From Symbiodinium natans (lineage: Eukaryota > Sar > Dinophyceae > Suessiales > Symbiodiniaceae), in contig CAJNDS010001402.1 in assembly GCA_905221605.1 (NCBI GenBank), forward strand, positions 538,501 to 602,500: a stretch of DNA of 64,000 nucleotides. Direction: 5' to 3'. Made by a program: the position numbers and the translations under genes. This document shows positions 43,176 to 53,490 of the stretch, piece by piece. The notes beneath the pieces were generated by a model that made no database searches, was not told where the DNA came from, and was given only the letters and a program-made list of their open reading frames with translations. Numbering within the stretch: the first letter of the stretch is position 1; the number at the start of each line of letters is the position of its first letter.

Positions 43176-43393
43176 TAAGTGACTGACATATTTTCTGCTT
43201 TATTACGCAGTGAGCTCAGGGTGCCACAAACCCCCTGTACAGACTGTACAGATGCACCTCAGGATCACTGTCAGACCACCGATAAATGCGACATGCTGTG
43301 CGTGTTAAAGCTGCCTACAGGACGGTCCGACACTATACTTCATCAAGCCCTGTCTGCCCTTGACGTGTCCCGCAGACCCTGAGCTCTTCCCAG

Positions 43394-44440
43394 GACCAGC
43401 GCGTTGCTCAGCAGCGCCGGGCGACCCTTGCGCTGCTCTCCAGCACAGCGCACCTGACAGGTTGGAGGCAAGCGTGCATACGCATGGTTCCGACTGCTGT
43501 CGTACATTAAGACTACGGGGCCCCTGCACCCTGTGAAAACAGCCCTAATCCCTCATAAAGCCCAATAACACTTGCGCAGACTCATATAGAATGTAGAAGC
43601 CCCGCTTTCAAATCTCACCCCTCCATATTTAAACTCCTGAAGCTCCTGCAGAAGGCTAAAAATCCTGTTTATATACAGCTCATAACTTCCAAGCAGCCCC
43701 CTGCCCACCGCCTCCGCCCCCAACCTTTTTGGGAAAGGCGGGCGCGCCTTGCAGCCATGGACCGCCGGCGCCGTTTCCAAGAGCTCCGTGCTGTTTGGGG
43801 CGCTTGGCTGCGGCTCGGGCTCATCGAAGTCATAGGATAATTGGGACAGGTTTCCAGCGTTGTAGGACTGTGTTCATGGGGATCAGGATCGAAGTTTGTG
43901 GTGCCTGCTATCGGAGACAAAAGAGGCACGTGGATCCCCGTGGATCCATACCCTTCTGATTATGCTGTTCACGCTCTGTCGGGACCTGAATCACGTTGAG
44001 CATGTTGTTGGTAGGTATATGCCTCTGAAGCCTGCATTTCCAGAGCCTTTTGACGGCATCGCACAGCTCACCCTGCAGGTGTCCTAAATCTTGTCTACAT
44101 AACATTCAAAAAATCACATTGTATATATGATAACAGATATACAAGTTGCACTCCGAACTCCTGCGTGGGCCGCACTCCGCCCAGGCGGTTCATCCTCGCC
44201 GCAGCGGAGCGCTGGAGGGTTGAGGCCGAGGTGCTAACGCGGCGGGCGGGAGTTTGGAAATCTTGGGGAGGGTCCAGAAGCCAGGGTCACGGACGAGCAT
44301 GGGTTCAAGGTTTGAGCGGCTTGGTTCATGTGGGTTTCAGGAGTCTGTGTGCCGGGAAGGTCGAGATGGCTCCTTTCCTTAGGGTAACAACTGGCAGCAC
44401 ACTGTTATCTGTTCTTGTAACGAACAATTACACTTTTCAA

Positions 44441-44471
<31 letters not shown>

Positions 44472-44619
44472 CTAGGGACCCATGTCTAATGCCACGTTTC
44501 CGGTGCAGCCTAGCCCCCGTATGTGCGCTCCAAATCCTCTCTCTGGACAGGAGGTGGCGCAGGCGGAGACAGAGCTGCGCCAGGTGGCGGAGCGGCACGC
44601 CGCCCTGGAGGATGGGGAG
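43394..44619 (+). CDS. giant helical gene, exons after the RCC1/BRO insertion
   Basis: Exon islands resume on +: 43394-43460 (DQRVAQQRRATLALLSS, GT donor); 43755-43828 (DRRRRFQELRAVWGAWLRLG, GT donor); 44185-44230 (RFILAAAERWRVEAE, GT donor); 44551-44619 (EVAQAETELRQVAERHAALE, GT donor). Two of them keep the helix-Trp pattern of the block at 34935-37318, which supports a single transcript spanning the RCC1-like and BRO genes. A similar piece at about 41497-41600 (RLRQWHQW, RVADWKD) may be one more exon between those two nested genes. Confidence 0.55.
44446..44475. repeat. (TA)n microsatellite
   Basis: A9 followed by TA repeats, about 75 nt upstream of the exon at 44551. Confidence 0.9.
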
Positions 44620-44689
44620 GTGTGTGTTCTATGCAAAGCCCTACTATTAGCTGCATCACCCCATAAACCCGATAAGCCCTACTATGTAT

Positions 44690-44735
44690 AATATATATAT
44701 ATATATGTGTGTGTATATATATGTATGTATATAAG
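44690..44735. repeat. TA/TG microsatellite
   Basis: TA repeats broken by GTGTGTGT, about 70 nt downstream of the exon at 44551-44619. Confidence 0.9.
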
Positions 44736-44928
44736 AGAGGTTTTAACGTACATATATACATACTGCCTTTTTTATCCTAAACCCCAGGCCCAGCAAGATC
44801 TCGGGTTGAGGCCGGCCACAGCTAGCCATGTCAATGTCAAAAGGGCTTGATATTTTGGTTGCAGTTTGGGCTTGGCTTCGGCGCCTGCACGCTGCGTGTG
44901 TTTCGGACCGTTGTTCTTAGTCCCTTGA

Positions 44929-45387
44929 GTGGAGGGAGCTTTGTCATTGCTCACAGCAGCTGCTTGGGTTTCGAATGACGCCAGCCTTGCAGGAGAGATG
45001 CCGTGCCTCTTCGATGATGAACGAGGACGACGACTCTGCAAATCAAAGCTAGCTTGCACGGGCCTGAAGGATCTAAGGAGTAAACAAGAACACCGAAAGG
45101 TCGCAAGCAGCTTGTGCAGCCTGTCTTACTGCGATTTGGGAGGCGCTCTCCTTGCCTCTGGAAGCAAAGGAATTGTGTCCGAAGGTGCTCAAGTGGCGCA
45201 GCACATTCTCATACCGTGCCCTGTATTGCAACAGCATGCCCTTGCAAGAATGTTCGACTCGTTGCAAGTGCAGGAGTTGAAGAGCGAGCTTTGCTCCGAC
45301 CTCAGCACAACTGCTAGAAAGGTGCGTCACGTCCTGCATTTTCGCTTGCAAGACAGGTTCACATCTGGCACGATTTGTCATTGCTGA
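44929..45387 (+). CDS. possible exon(s) or hypothetical ORF
   Basis: An open frame of 152 codons with no known motif. The segment 45250-45318 (DSLQVQELKSELCSDL) has coiled-coil character and ends near a GTGCGT donor. It may be one exon of the giant helical gene, but the rest of the frame may be non-coding. Confidence 0.25.
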   Translation: MEGALSLLTAAAWVSNDASLAGEMPCLFDDERGRRLCKSKLACTGLKDLRSKQEHRKVASSLCSLSYCDLGGALLASGSKGIVSEGAQVAQHILIPCPVLQQHALARMFDSLQVQELKSELCSDLSTTARKVRHVLHFRLQDRFTSGTICHC

Positions 45388-45691
45388 CCAACTTCGAGAT
45401 GCCAGCATCTGGCACACACTGACAACGAACAAATCGACCTTCCCCTTCTATCTTGAAGCATCAGTGAAAGTAGCATCGGCCCACACTCCGTCTGGCTTTC
45501 CGCGTGGAGGTCAGGCCAAAGATCGCCTGGCTCGCGAAGAGGAGGCGGGCAGTAAAGGGTCGAAACCCAAATTGAGGTTCATGGTGGATCAGACGTACTG
45601 TCAGTGAAGATTTGGATTGTTCACAGCCATTGCGGAGTCCTCCCCCTTTTGTCAGAAAGAATCCCCTTTTTTGTTGTTGCTTTTTCCCCTC

Positions 45692-45787
45692 TCTCTCTCT
45701 CTCTCTCTACAGGCTGCTGCGTCTATCGCCTCGGAGCGGGGGACTCTCCAGGCTCTCACGGGGCTGGGGTCTGCCATTCTACAGGCG
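45692..45787 (+). CDS. giant helical gene exon with (CT)n acceptor
   Basis: A textbook 3' splice site, (CT)10 then ACAG at 45708-45712, precedes an exon at 45713-about 45787 reading AAASIASERGTLQALTG and LGSAILQA. It is helical, in line with the coiled-coil chain. A (CT) microsatellite acts here as the polypyrimidine tract. Confidence 0.55.
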
Positions 45788-46418
45788 GTTCCCATGACCT
45801 TGCATTGCAGGGACCTTCCTGCAATTGCACTCTTACATTCGTGTAGTTTTCAATCGGGCTTTGGGTGCAGCATAGTGAGCCGCAATAGTGAGTGGAGCAC
45901 GTGAACAGCGGACATCGCAGCATGTTCGTGCCAGAATAGTATATATGTTCATGTCGCGGCCTTTCTATGCCGCTGATTCAGTCAGGCGTGGAGTCATCAC
46001 CTCTTCTGCATGCGCTTATGTATATAAAATTATGCTCAGAACACCTTTGGATGATAAGACAATGCGCAGCAGGAAGCTCGTAGAGACGTAGTGTCGACGT
46101 AGTCGCGGCTTGAAGATTTGTAGAGTCTGGAGCTGGCAGGAGTCCGTTCTCCGAAGGCGGTCGGAATTGCAAGAGGACACCCGCACCCAGTGACTGCATT
46201 GCCTACAAAAATTCGAGGATTGGATCTGTGGGCCCTGTAGGTTTTCAATGCTTGGCAGCTACGCGTCTTGTTGGCTCTCGGGATCTTGTTCCATGTCAGG
46301 TAGAATAAAGGTACACGCTCCTGGGAACTTCTGGGTTTGGTCGATAGAAGTGCTCGGTGCACGCAGAGCCCCTCCAGAGCAGAGCACCCTGCGGTGGATA
46401 ACCCCGATACCGAGACAG

Positions 46419-46484
46419 GAGCTTGCAGAAGCGCTGCGGGCGCCGGAAGAGCTGCGTGCAGCTTGCCGGCGTGCGGAGGAAGAG
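46419..46484 (+). CDS. giant helical gene exon before the AP2-nuclease gene
   Basis: A 22-codon phase-0 exon, AG|GAG to GAG|GTGATG. It encodes ELAEALRAPEELRAACRRAE, a strong helix. It forms the upstream side of the 1.88-kb intron that contains the AP2-nuclease gene. Confidence 0.6.
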
Positions 46485-46862
46485 GTGATGACAGGGGGGA
46501 CATGTCTTGAGTTTATATAGGCTTTCTTGTGGGGACATTTTATATTTTTTAGGAGTGGCTTGAATGTGGTGTTTGGAAACGGTGGGGAAGTGGTTGGGAT
46601 GTGGGATGGTCTCAGACAACAGAAAGAGTGACCTGACACCATGAAGCCCTTCCGCCACGTTTGGCTTGCGTGCAGTGTCGGCATCTGTCACCATGACAGA
46701 ACATACAGCATAGCCTCAACCCCAGCATGCATGTCGTGCCCGCTAGACGCACTTCTGAAGAGTCTACACGATGTGCTGAGCTTGCTGCAGGACAGCTGGC
46801 AAGTGTAGCAGCCTTGGGCCATGCGAGAAGTCCTGTGCAAACTGACACGGGGCTGACTCAGG

Positions 46863-48317
46863 ATGGCGTTTCTGCCGCGTGTCGCTGCCAGTTGCCGTTC
46901 TTTGCCGCGGCAGCTTCCCGTGCAGCATGGCTGCCTTCACCCTGGGTGGTGCTTGCGCCGTCAGGCTTCCAGTCGGTTCAATGGCGTGTGGTGGCGGAAG
47001 GATCTCAAACGATTTGGAGCGGGTGTGTACTTCAACCGCAAAATGCGCTATCTAGGCTGCTTTGACTCTGAACACAGAGCTGCACTTGCATATGATCAAG
47101 GCTTGCGATCTCTTTGCCGCGATGAACGTCGGCTAAAGAAGTCTCTGAATTTTCCCAGTCCAGCGGAAGTGGAGTTTGTCGAATCGCCGCAGAAAGCTCG
47201 GAGTCGAGCTTTGGCGCAGTTTTCTCACATGGCAGTCAATGAGGAGGAGTCCTTTCGTCGATTGCACCACTATTTCCAGTCATCATCTTATTCATGGTCC
47301 TATGAAATCGCACGTGTTTCTGGATCTGCCAGAGCTGATGCTATTTTCCAGCCGATTGGAGCCCTTTCTGGCGGTGTTCAGTTGCAGGTCAAGTCTACTA
47401 GGTCCAGAGGTCCATCGGGCTGCACTTATAGCTTTCGTGGTACTAATGGATACGAAGGCATGGTCCTGGTTCTGATAGCTCTTGATCGCGATGTCCTGTG
47501 GGCAGTGCCAGGGAAGGTCGTGCCACAGAAGACTTTCAACATTACTTTGGGCTCAGACCGGGACCAAGCCTGGCGCACGTCTGATATCGGTGACACACTT
47601 AAGGGGCACTTCCAGTGTGTCGATGATTTCCCGCATGTTTCAGTTGACCAAGCCCGGCTGCAGTGCAGCACCACAAACAAGGTGGAAGAGCGGGCCCATG
47701 CCTCAATGGCTAAGTTGTTTGGGCATTTGGGTTTTCGGTTGAAGAAGTCCGTTCTGACCGGCTCCACAGTGGACTCGTGTCTTGAGTGGGGCGAGCACAC
47801 GTGGCGTGTCCAAGAGAAAGCATCAAGCTTGCACACAAACGGGACTTACTCAGTCAATATTGGCCGGTGTGCAGGAGCACTGGGTCGCCAGCCATATATG
47901 ACAACTGATTTTGACTTGCTTTTGGCTGCCGTCCTGGATGAGGGAAGTCTTGCTGGCATTTTTGTTGTGCCAATCGCTGTTCTAGCAGAACGCGGGGTAG
48001 TGGGCCAAAGGGCCGTGACATTGCGCTTTTGTCCGCCATGGGCCCGGGCCAGGGAAGCCACCAGGCTGAAGTATGCCTGGCAGCTGGAGCACTTTGTGGA
48101 CCTGCGTGCCTGGACTGGCAAGCCCCTGCTGCCTGTTGAAGTTCGAGCTCGACTCACGGAACTTCTGAAAGACGCTGTAAAAGGAAGAGTGCGAAAGGCT
48201 TTGAGCCAGATGAGCCCTGCTGATATTGACGCAAGATGCACGGTATACGCCCCACATCCTAATTGCCCTTCCCCGTTCAGAAAAGCGTATACTGTACCAC
48301 ACCCTCATCAAATATAA
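46863..48317 (+). CDS. AP2 domain fused to two PD-(D/E)XK nuclease-like domains
   Basis: 484 aa, one uninterrupted frame; an in-frame TGA nine bases upstream of ATG 46863 supports the start. Residues 37-98 form an AP2 DNA-binding domain: RFNGVWWRK, then YLGCFDSEHRAALAYD and the closing LNFP. Residues about 118-250 look like a restriction-type nuclease core: helix with NEEESF (127-131), GSARAD with D159, then the strand VQLQVKS with Q175-x-K177. Residues about 272-415 repeat this plan: VEERAHASMAKLF, GSTVD with D304, then WRVQEKAS with Q317-E-K319, and a following strand-helix unit comparable to the first (LIALDRDVLWAVPG versus LAAVLDEGSLAGIFVVP). In both copies the usual Glu/Asp of (D/E)xK is Gln, known in some nucleases. 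AP2 domains in mobile HNH homing endonucleases give a precedent. I infer a selfish or domesticated site-specific nuclease. The end may be spliced (GTATAC at 48243). It lies inside an intron of the coiled-coil gene. Confidence 0.7.
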   Translation: MAFLPRVAASCRSLPRQLPVQHGCLHPGWCLRRQASSRFNGVWWRKDLKRFGAGVYFNRKMRYLGCFDSEHRAALAYDQGLRSLCRDERRLKKSLNFPSPAEVEFVESPQKARSRALAQFSHMAVNEEESFRRLHHYFQSSSYSWSYEIARVSGSARADAIFQPIGALSGGVQLQVKSTRSRGPSGCTYSFRGTNGYEGMVLVLIALDRDVLWAVPGKVVPQKTFNITLGSDRDQAWRTSDIGDTLKGHFQCVDDFPHVSVDQARLQCSTTNKVEERAHASMAKLFGHLGFRLKKSVLTGSTVDSCLEWGEHTWRVQEKASSLHTNGTYSVNIGRCAGALGRQPYMTTDFDLLLAAVLDEGSLAGIFVVPIAVLAERGVVGQRAVTLRFCPPWARAREATRLKYAWQLEHFVDLRAWTGKPLLPVEVRARLTELLKDAVKGRVRKALSQMSPADIDARCTVYAPHPNCPSPFRKAYTVPHPHQI

Positions 48318-48361
48318 TTTTCTTTCATTCCCCTACACACCCCTTGGAAACCCCATGCAAG

Positions 48362-48469
48362 AAGCCCACGAAGCTCCTTTTGGAGGCCTCGGCCTTGGCG
48401 CGCTCGGAGCGCCTGGCGCTTCGCCGCGACGCGGCGCTGCAGGCGTCCCTCCGCGAGGGCGCGGAGGAG
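48362..48469 (+). CDS. giant helical gene exon after the AP2-nuclease gene
   Basis: A 36-codon phase-0 exon, AG|AAG to GAG|GTGCCG. It reads LLLEASALARSERLALRRD and then AALQASLREGAEE. It is the downstream side of the intron holding the AP2-nuclease gene, and begins only 45 nt after that gene's stop. Confidence 0.6.
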
Positions 48470-49032
48470 GTGCCGCCTTGAAGGGCTTTGAGGGCTCATG
48501 GGTTTTAAGGGTTTAGAGAGCTCATACTTGTAGGAATATAGGGCGCGTAATGAGGGCTGACGCGGTTTAAGGTTTATAGGTTTAAAGGATCTGAACCTGG
48601 GGGCAATGGACTTCGAGTGTGCTTATCTAGACAAGAGCTCAGGGTTTCGTTGCTTTGCGAGGGCTTGTAGCTGCACACTCGGTATGCCCGATCAGTAGTC
48701 GGACAGGTTCTGCGTGAGCAGGTGCAAGCCGGTTCTTGCTAAGACTTCTTCGATTCAGGCTTCGGGCTCTTCCGTTTGCAGTGCTTGAGTCGTAGGGTCG
48801 GTTCTCTGCTGAATGCCAGGCAGCGCGGCGATTGGAGGCTGGGGAAGGGATCGTGGACATGGGGATCTGGGGCCGTGGGTTCTGGGTAGGTTCCGTGTTA
48901 CATCGTGTTCCAGGGCACCCAAGCAATGGTCGCCTAGATCCATACACAAGCCATAGCTAGTCTGTAGGGCTCAAGGCGATTGTGATGCATGGGGCTTTCA
49001 CCTCCCAAGCTCCGTTCTGGGTCGTGCGCCAG

Positions 49033-51370
49033 GCTCAAGAACGGGAGGTACAACGACTGCGGCGGGGCCGTCGCTGGCCAAGCCGGATCCAGGGCCTGGC
49101 CATAATGAAGAGGTAGAGCAGGCAGACTCCAGGTAAAAACGGGGGGGGGGGGGGTTCGCCTGGGTTGTTAAAATTGAAGTCCAAGTCCCTTGGAATTTTG
49201 GCAAGAAGTGGATTGCTTTGGAATTCAAGGGAACATGACTTCGGGTTTTCTGTGGAGGTGGCCTCAGGATGGACTATGGTGAACCGGCTCATGGATGGCC
49301 CTGCCTCTAGTCACTAGTCGAATGCCCGTTAGCCGAGGCCAGTCAGACCTCTCCATTCAACTGCTGAGCTTCGAGGACTCCGTAGACCTCGCTCTGTCAT
49401 ACCAGGGATCCTAGCAGAGGGCAGTTCTCGACGATCTCGACAGTGCCCTTTGATTTCAAGTGCTGTTTCGATGCGAGGGACAGCCCGGAATGCCTGGAGA
49501 TAACGAAGCATTTTGTTTTCAGCGATGTCTCAAGAAAGCCTGTGTATGGCTTGCAGTCCTTTAAGTTAGCTCACCTCTCTGCTGCGTGAGCTTGGCGAAG
49601 CCGCCATTGCTAATGACGTTCAGCGCGAGCGCTGCAAAGCATTATGTCTGGGAAGATGGTTGCTGATGGGCCATCGGACAACTCTGTGCCTCATTATGCC
49701 CTTAGGTGTGGTATAGTAGACCAAGTTGAAGCTGCGGAATTGTATTTAGCTCCACGGAGCATCAGCAAGAATGACAGCTCTGTCGCACGAGCGAGAAAAG
49801 AGTGACACAGATGTGGGGATCACTTGCTGCCCCCACGCCCCCCAATGAATGGCCCCCACGGTTTTCCACTATAAAGTAGAACTGACCTTGACATGGTTTG
49901 TCCTACAGCAACCTTGTGACTTTCCAGGGCCCCTCAAACACCAAAGTAAGCGTGCATCACAAGTGGCAACGCGCTTGCCAGTTGCAGAAGCTCTTCACCT
50001 CAGTGGCATTTACCTGCCTCGGCCAACCGCTTGGCATCGATGAGATGGACTGCAAATGGATCTAAAGTTTCAGGGCTTAGGGCATTAGAGGATTTACAGG
50101 GTTATCGTTTAGGGATAACCGGTCTTTAAAGGGCTTTAAGAAGTTTAGGATTTAGGATTTACACGGTTTTTTGGATGTTGGTTTTGCTTTCTGTGCCTGG
50201 GCTGAGCCTTCACTCTCAATTTGCGGGACTCCGCCGCGTCGTGGGAATCTCCTGGCGGGCGCCTACACCCTAAACCCTAAACCCTAAACCCTTAACCCTA
50301 AACCCTAAACTACAGCAAGGGGCGAGCGAAGGTTTTGTGCAAGGGTATACAGCTATTGCTCATCAACAGGACCGAGCCTGAGGAAGTTGTTCCCGCTTGC
50401 AACTTAACGATTGCCATAAATTGGCAGCAGAATTAGTAGCCCTGTTTTGAGGTATACTTCCTATCAGGGGAACATCCTAAGCTTCGTAATCTACCTACAG
50501 GCCGTCCAACCAACAGAGGTCCATGGAAACCTTAGAAAGAGCTCGCTAATGGAAGAGCTGGAACACCATTTTCGACTTCAGCAATACAAGCCCTAAGCTC
50601 CCATGTCACTTGATCCTTCGCTCCAAGCACTGAAGTTAGAACCCGAAATCAGATCTCAGACTGAAGCCGATAACCTATTTCTGCCCCGAGCCCCGTTATA
50701 CTGAACCTCTAAGCCCGTAAGCCCTAAACTCCGATTGTTGTCAGCCCTAAACTCCCCTACATGAGTGGAAGCTCCTCCAAGCTCGCCACAAGAAGCCCCC
50801 GCCCCGGAGGACGCAGAGCAGCAGCTGAGATACCTCCAGAACTACAAGTTCAATGACCGCCTTGCATCCCTACTGAGCCCCTTGAAGCCCTATTCCCTAT
50901 ACATCCTAAGCCCTTCAACCCCGGAACCCTAGGCTTTGCAGGGGTGTGCAGAAGGCATGATTTGTTTGGGTGAGCCAAGGTTGCGGGTTAAGTCTTTGAG
51001 CCCTAAGCCCTACCCTAAACCCACATTGGGTTCAGGGACTGTCCCGTCATTCCTTGGCCGAGCAGGAATACTGTAACATCCCAACGCACCACTCATGTCC
51101 TGTGACCGCATCACCTCTCCCTGGAGCCAAAGCACTCTAAACCCTAGCACAACCCTTTCGACCCTTGTAGGCTCTGATCCCAAAACCCTAACCCTCCCGC
51201 ACTCCCTGACACCAACTGACCCCATAAAAACTCTAAACAACTCTAAGCCCTCACAAGTCCGGGCCCCCAAACCCTAAACCCTGAAACATAAGCCCTGAAC
51301 CCTAAAACCCAAATTCGGCCGACTCCGTGAGGAGCAGGACCACCAACTGCATCGCAACCAGCAGCTACAG
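49033..51370 (+). CDS. giant helical gene, late coiled-coil exons
   Basis: Islands at about 49033-49077 (AQEREVQRLRRGRRW), about 50810-50868 (DAEQQLRYLQNYKFNDR) and about 51320-51370 (RLREEQDHQLHRNQQLQ, GT donor). All are helical and Gln/Arg/Glu-rich, which is a transition from the Arg-rich block to the Gln-rich block. The long gap 49080-50800 contains a CCCTAAA array (50266-50311) and a poly-G tract (49141-49154) but no exon I trust. Confidence 0.45.
50266..50311. repeat. CCCTAAA array
   Basis: Six heptads with one variant, intronic. Confidence 0.88.
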
Positions 51371-51488
51371 GTCACCTTCTTTTATGGGTTCTTCTTTGTT
51401 TATGACATTGCATGACATATTAAGTTGTTAATTTATAAGGTTTACGGTTTAGGTTTGGTAATCACCAGCCATTTCGGTAGTGCGTAGG

Positions 51489-53490
51489 GAGGGAGTTCAA
51501 CGCACTCTGGCAGAGGTGGCACGGAGCATTCTTCAACACATTTCGCCAGATTGAGTTGGGTCGTAGCTGAGAGCCGCGTCCGCGACCTGCTCCCTCAGCT
51601 GGATTGCCGCCACAGGTCGCCGCTCAACAGGCAGCAGTGGCGCATGCAGCACAGGCACCCAGTGGGAAAGCTTCCGGAGCCGGGGGGTCGATTGGTTGCC
51701 AACAAAGACTTAACCCTCGATCCCCTTTTATCTTGAGGACAAAGCCCCCCCATGATTGCACAGCGGGTGTATGGTGTATATCCTGCTGTCAGTCCTGGGA
51801 AACCGAAGCTGTTCCGTTCCTCCTTTCTCAAACGCAAAGAAATCCCCCGACCTTCACAAGTCGGTTACTGCCCTACAGCCCGAAAAAACCTAGGGACACT
51901 ACGTGCTCCATGAATTTTGAGTAGCAACCCCAATCGCCAAGCCCAACCTTCTAATCCCAAGACCTGAAAAACGCCCTGCATCCGCGGACATGAACCTTGC
52001 CGCCCCAAAACCCCCGAACCCATCGTCCTCCCGAACGCCGATCTCGGCACCCTCTTGGGGAAGCAGGCGCATGCCCAGCATCAGCAGGTCCAGGCTCAGC
52101 GCATGGCTCAGGCACAGGCGGCTGGAGCGGTAGAGATGTTTGGGCATATAGTTTCTTTTACTTGTATAAGTCCATAGACACATATTTCGCACAGGGCTTT
52201 GGGTCGAGGGATTTGTGTGTTGCTGGGCTACTGCGCTCCTGAATGAAGCATGTACAAGTACAACAGAACAGGGTAGGGTTTAGGGCTCTTAAATGCTGGT
52301 TCAGAGCCGAGGGGCTTCCCTTCTATGTCTGATGCAGGCGCAAGCGCAGGCTGCGGCACAGGCCTTGCAGTATGAAGTACTGCGCATTGCTAGGACGTTC
52401 TAGTAGGCAGATATTAGTGTTTGTGGGAAGGGCCTCTTGTGACTTCATTCTCTGCGTCACGACACCTTCGACCATGCCAACATCTGTTCGGTGCCGGAGC
52501 CCTGACGGCACGATGCCGGAGGCAGCGCCTCCCCTTGGGCAGGCGCCGCCCCCGCCCATGCAGGCAGAGTGCCCTTGGAGCTCATTGCAAGGGGTTCGAA
52601 AAGCGGCTTAGGAGCTGGTGTTGCAGGGTTTGCCATCCATGGCCTGAGAGAGCCAGACGCTTGACAAATCCAGTGCAAGACTGGTGCATGAGGCTTCGGG
52701 ACATGATTCTGTAGTATGTTCACGCATTCTGTTGTAGTTATGATCGTAGGTTTTCGTGCATTCCTTCATAGCGCAATGCATTGCAATATAGTCTAGTGAC
52801 TAGTGCTTTCTAGTATGTAAAAGTCGGGGGCAGCGGGTTCAATTTTGCGGAATTGCTATCATCAGAGCCTTACAGCCTCTGGACTCGAAGCCTTCAGACA
52901 CACCTGAACCCTACAAGCCACGATCCAAAATCTGGATCCATGCCGCGATATGAACTCTAAACCATGAACCCTCAACCCTACACCCCTCAAGCCAGGAACC
53001 CTCAAGCGAAGAAAAACACCCTGCAATCAAAGCTGTGCCTCGCCAGGAGCCTCCCCCCGCGGCGCCTCCACCGCAGGCCTAGTCCAAACATTTTCAGAAA
53101 GTGTATTTAAACGATATTTGGGAGCGATACTCGTCCTTCTGCATCCTGAGATCACTCTTCTAGTTTCATGATTTTCCAGCTGGCCTTGTGTATCAGGCAG
53201 TGAGTATGATTAGGTTTGTCTGGTTTGGAAGTAGTTTGGCAGCAGGGTCATCGCTGAATTGGTGTAGGAGCATGTAGGAACCCATTTACAGGAACAGATA
53301 GTCAAACTCACAGAAGCCCCCAAACCCAAACTTCCTGAACCTTGAAACCCCGAAACTCTAAGCCCGGAAACCAAAGAATTGACCCCCAAATCCCCTTCAT
53401 GTTTTCCTCTGCTTTTGGATCTCTTTTGAGCCCCGGCTGGAGGCAGCAGCTGCGCAGCCAAAGGCGAAGGCTCTTTCTGCTGACCTATGA
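51489..53490 (+). CDS. Gln/Ala-rich and Pro-rich tail exons
   Basis: Short islands: about 51489-51555 (GVQRTLAEVARSILQHI); 51616-51672 (VAAQQAAVAHAAQAPSG); 52063-52125 (QAHAQHQQVQAQRMAQAQAA); 52338-52370 (AQAQAAAQALQ); about 52511-52580 (PEAAPPLGQAPPPPMQAE); 53047-53082 (EPPPAAPPPQA); about 53434-53489 (RLEAAAAQPKAKALSA, then stop). Composition moves from coiled coil to low-complexity Q/A to P/A. This would be a disordered C-terminus of the giant gene or a separate small gene. Another P-rich piece at about 54421-54470 may belong here. Confidence 0.4.
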
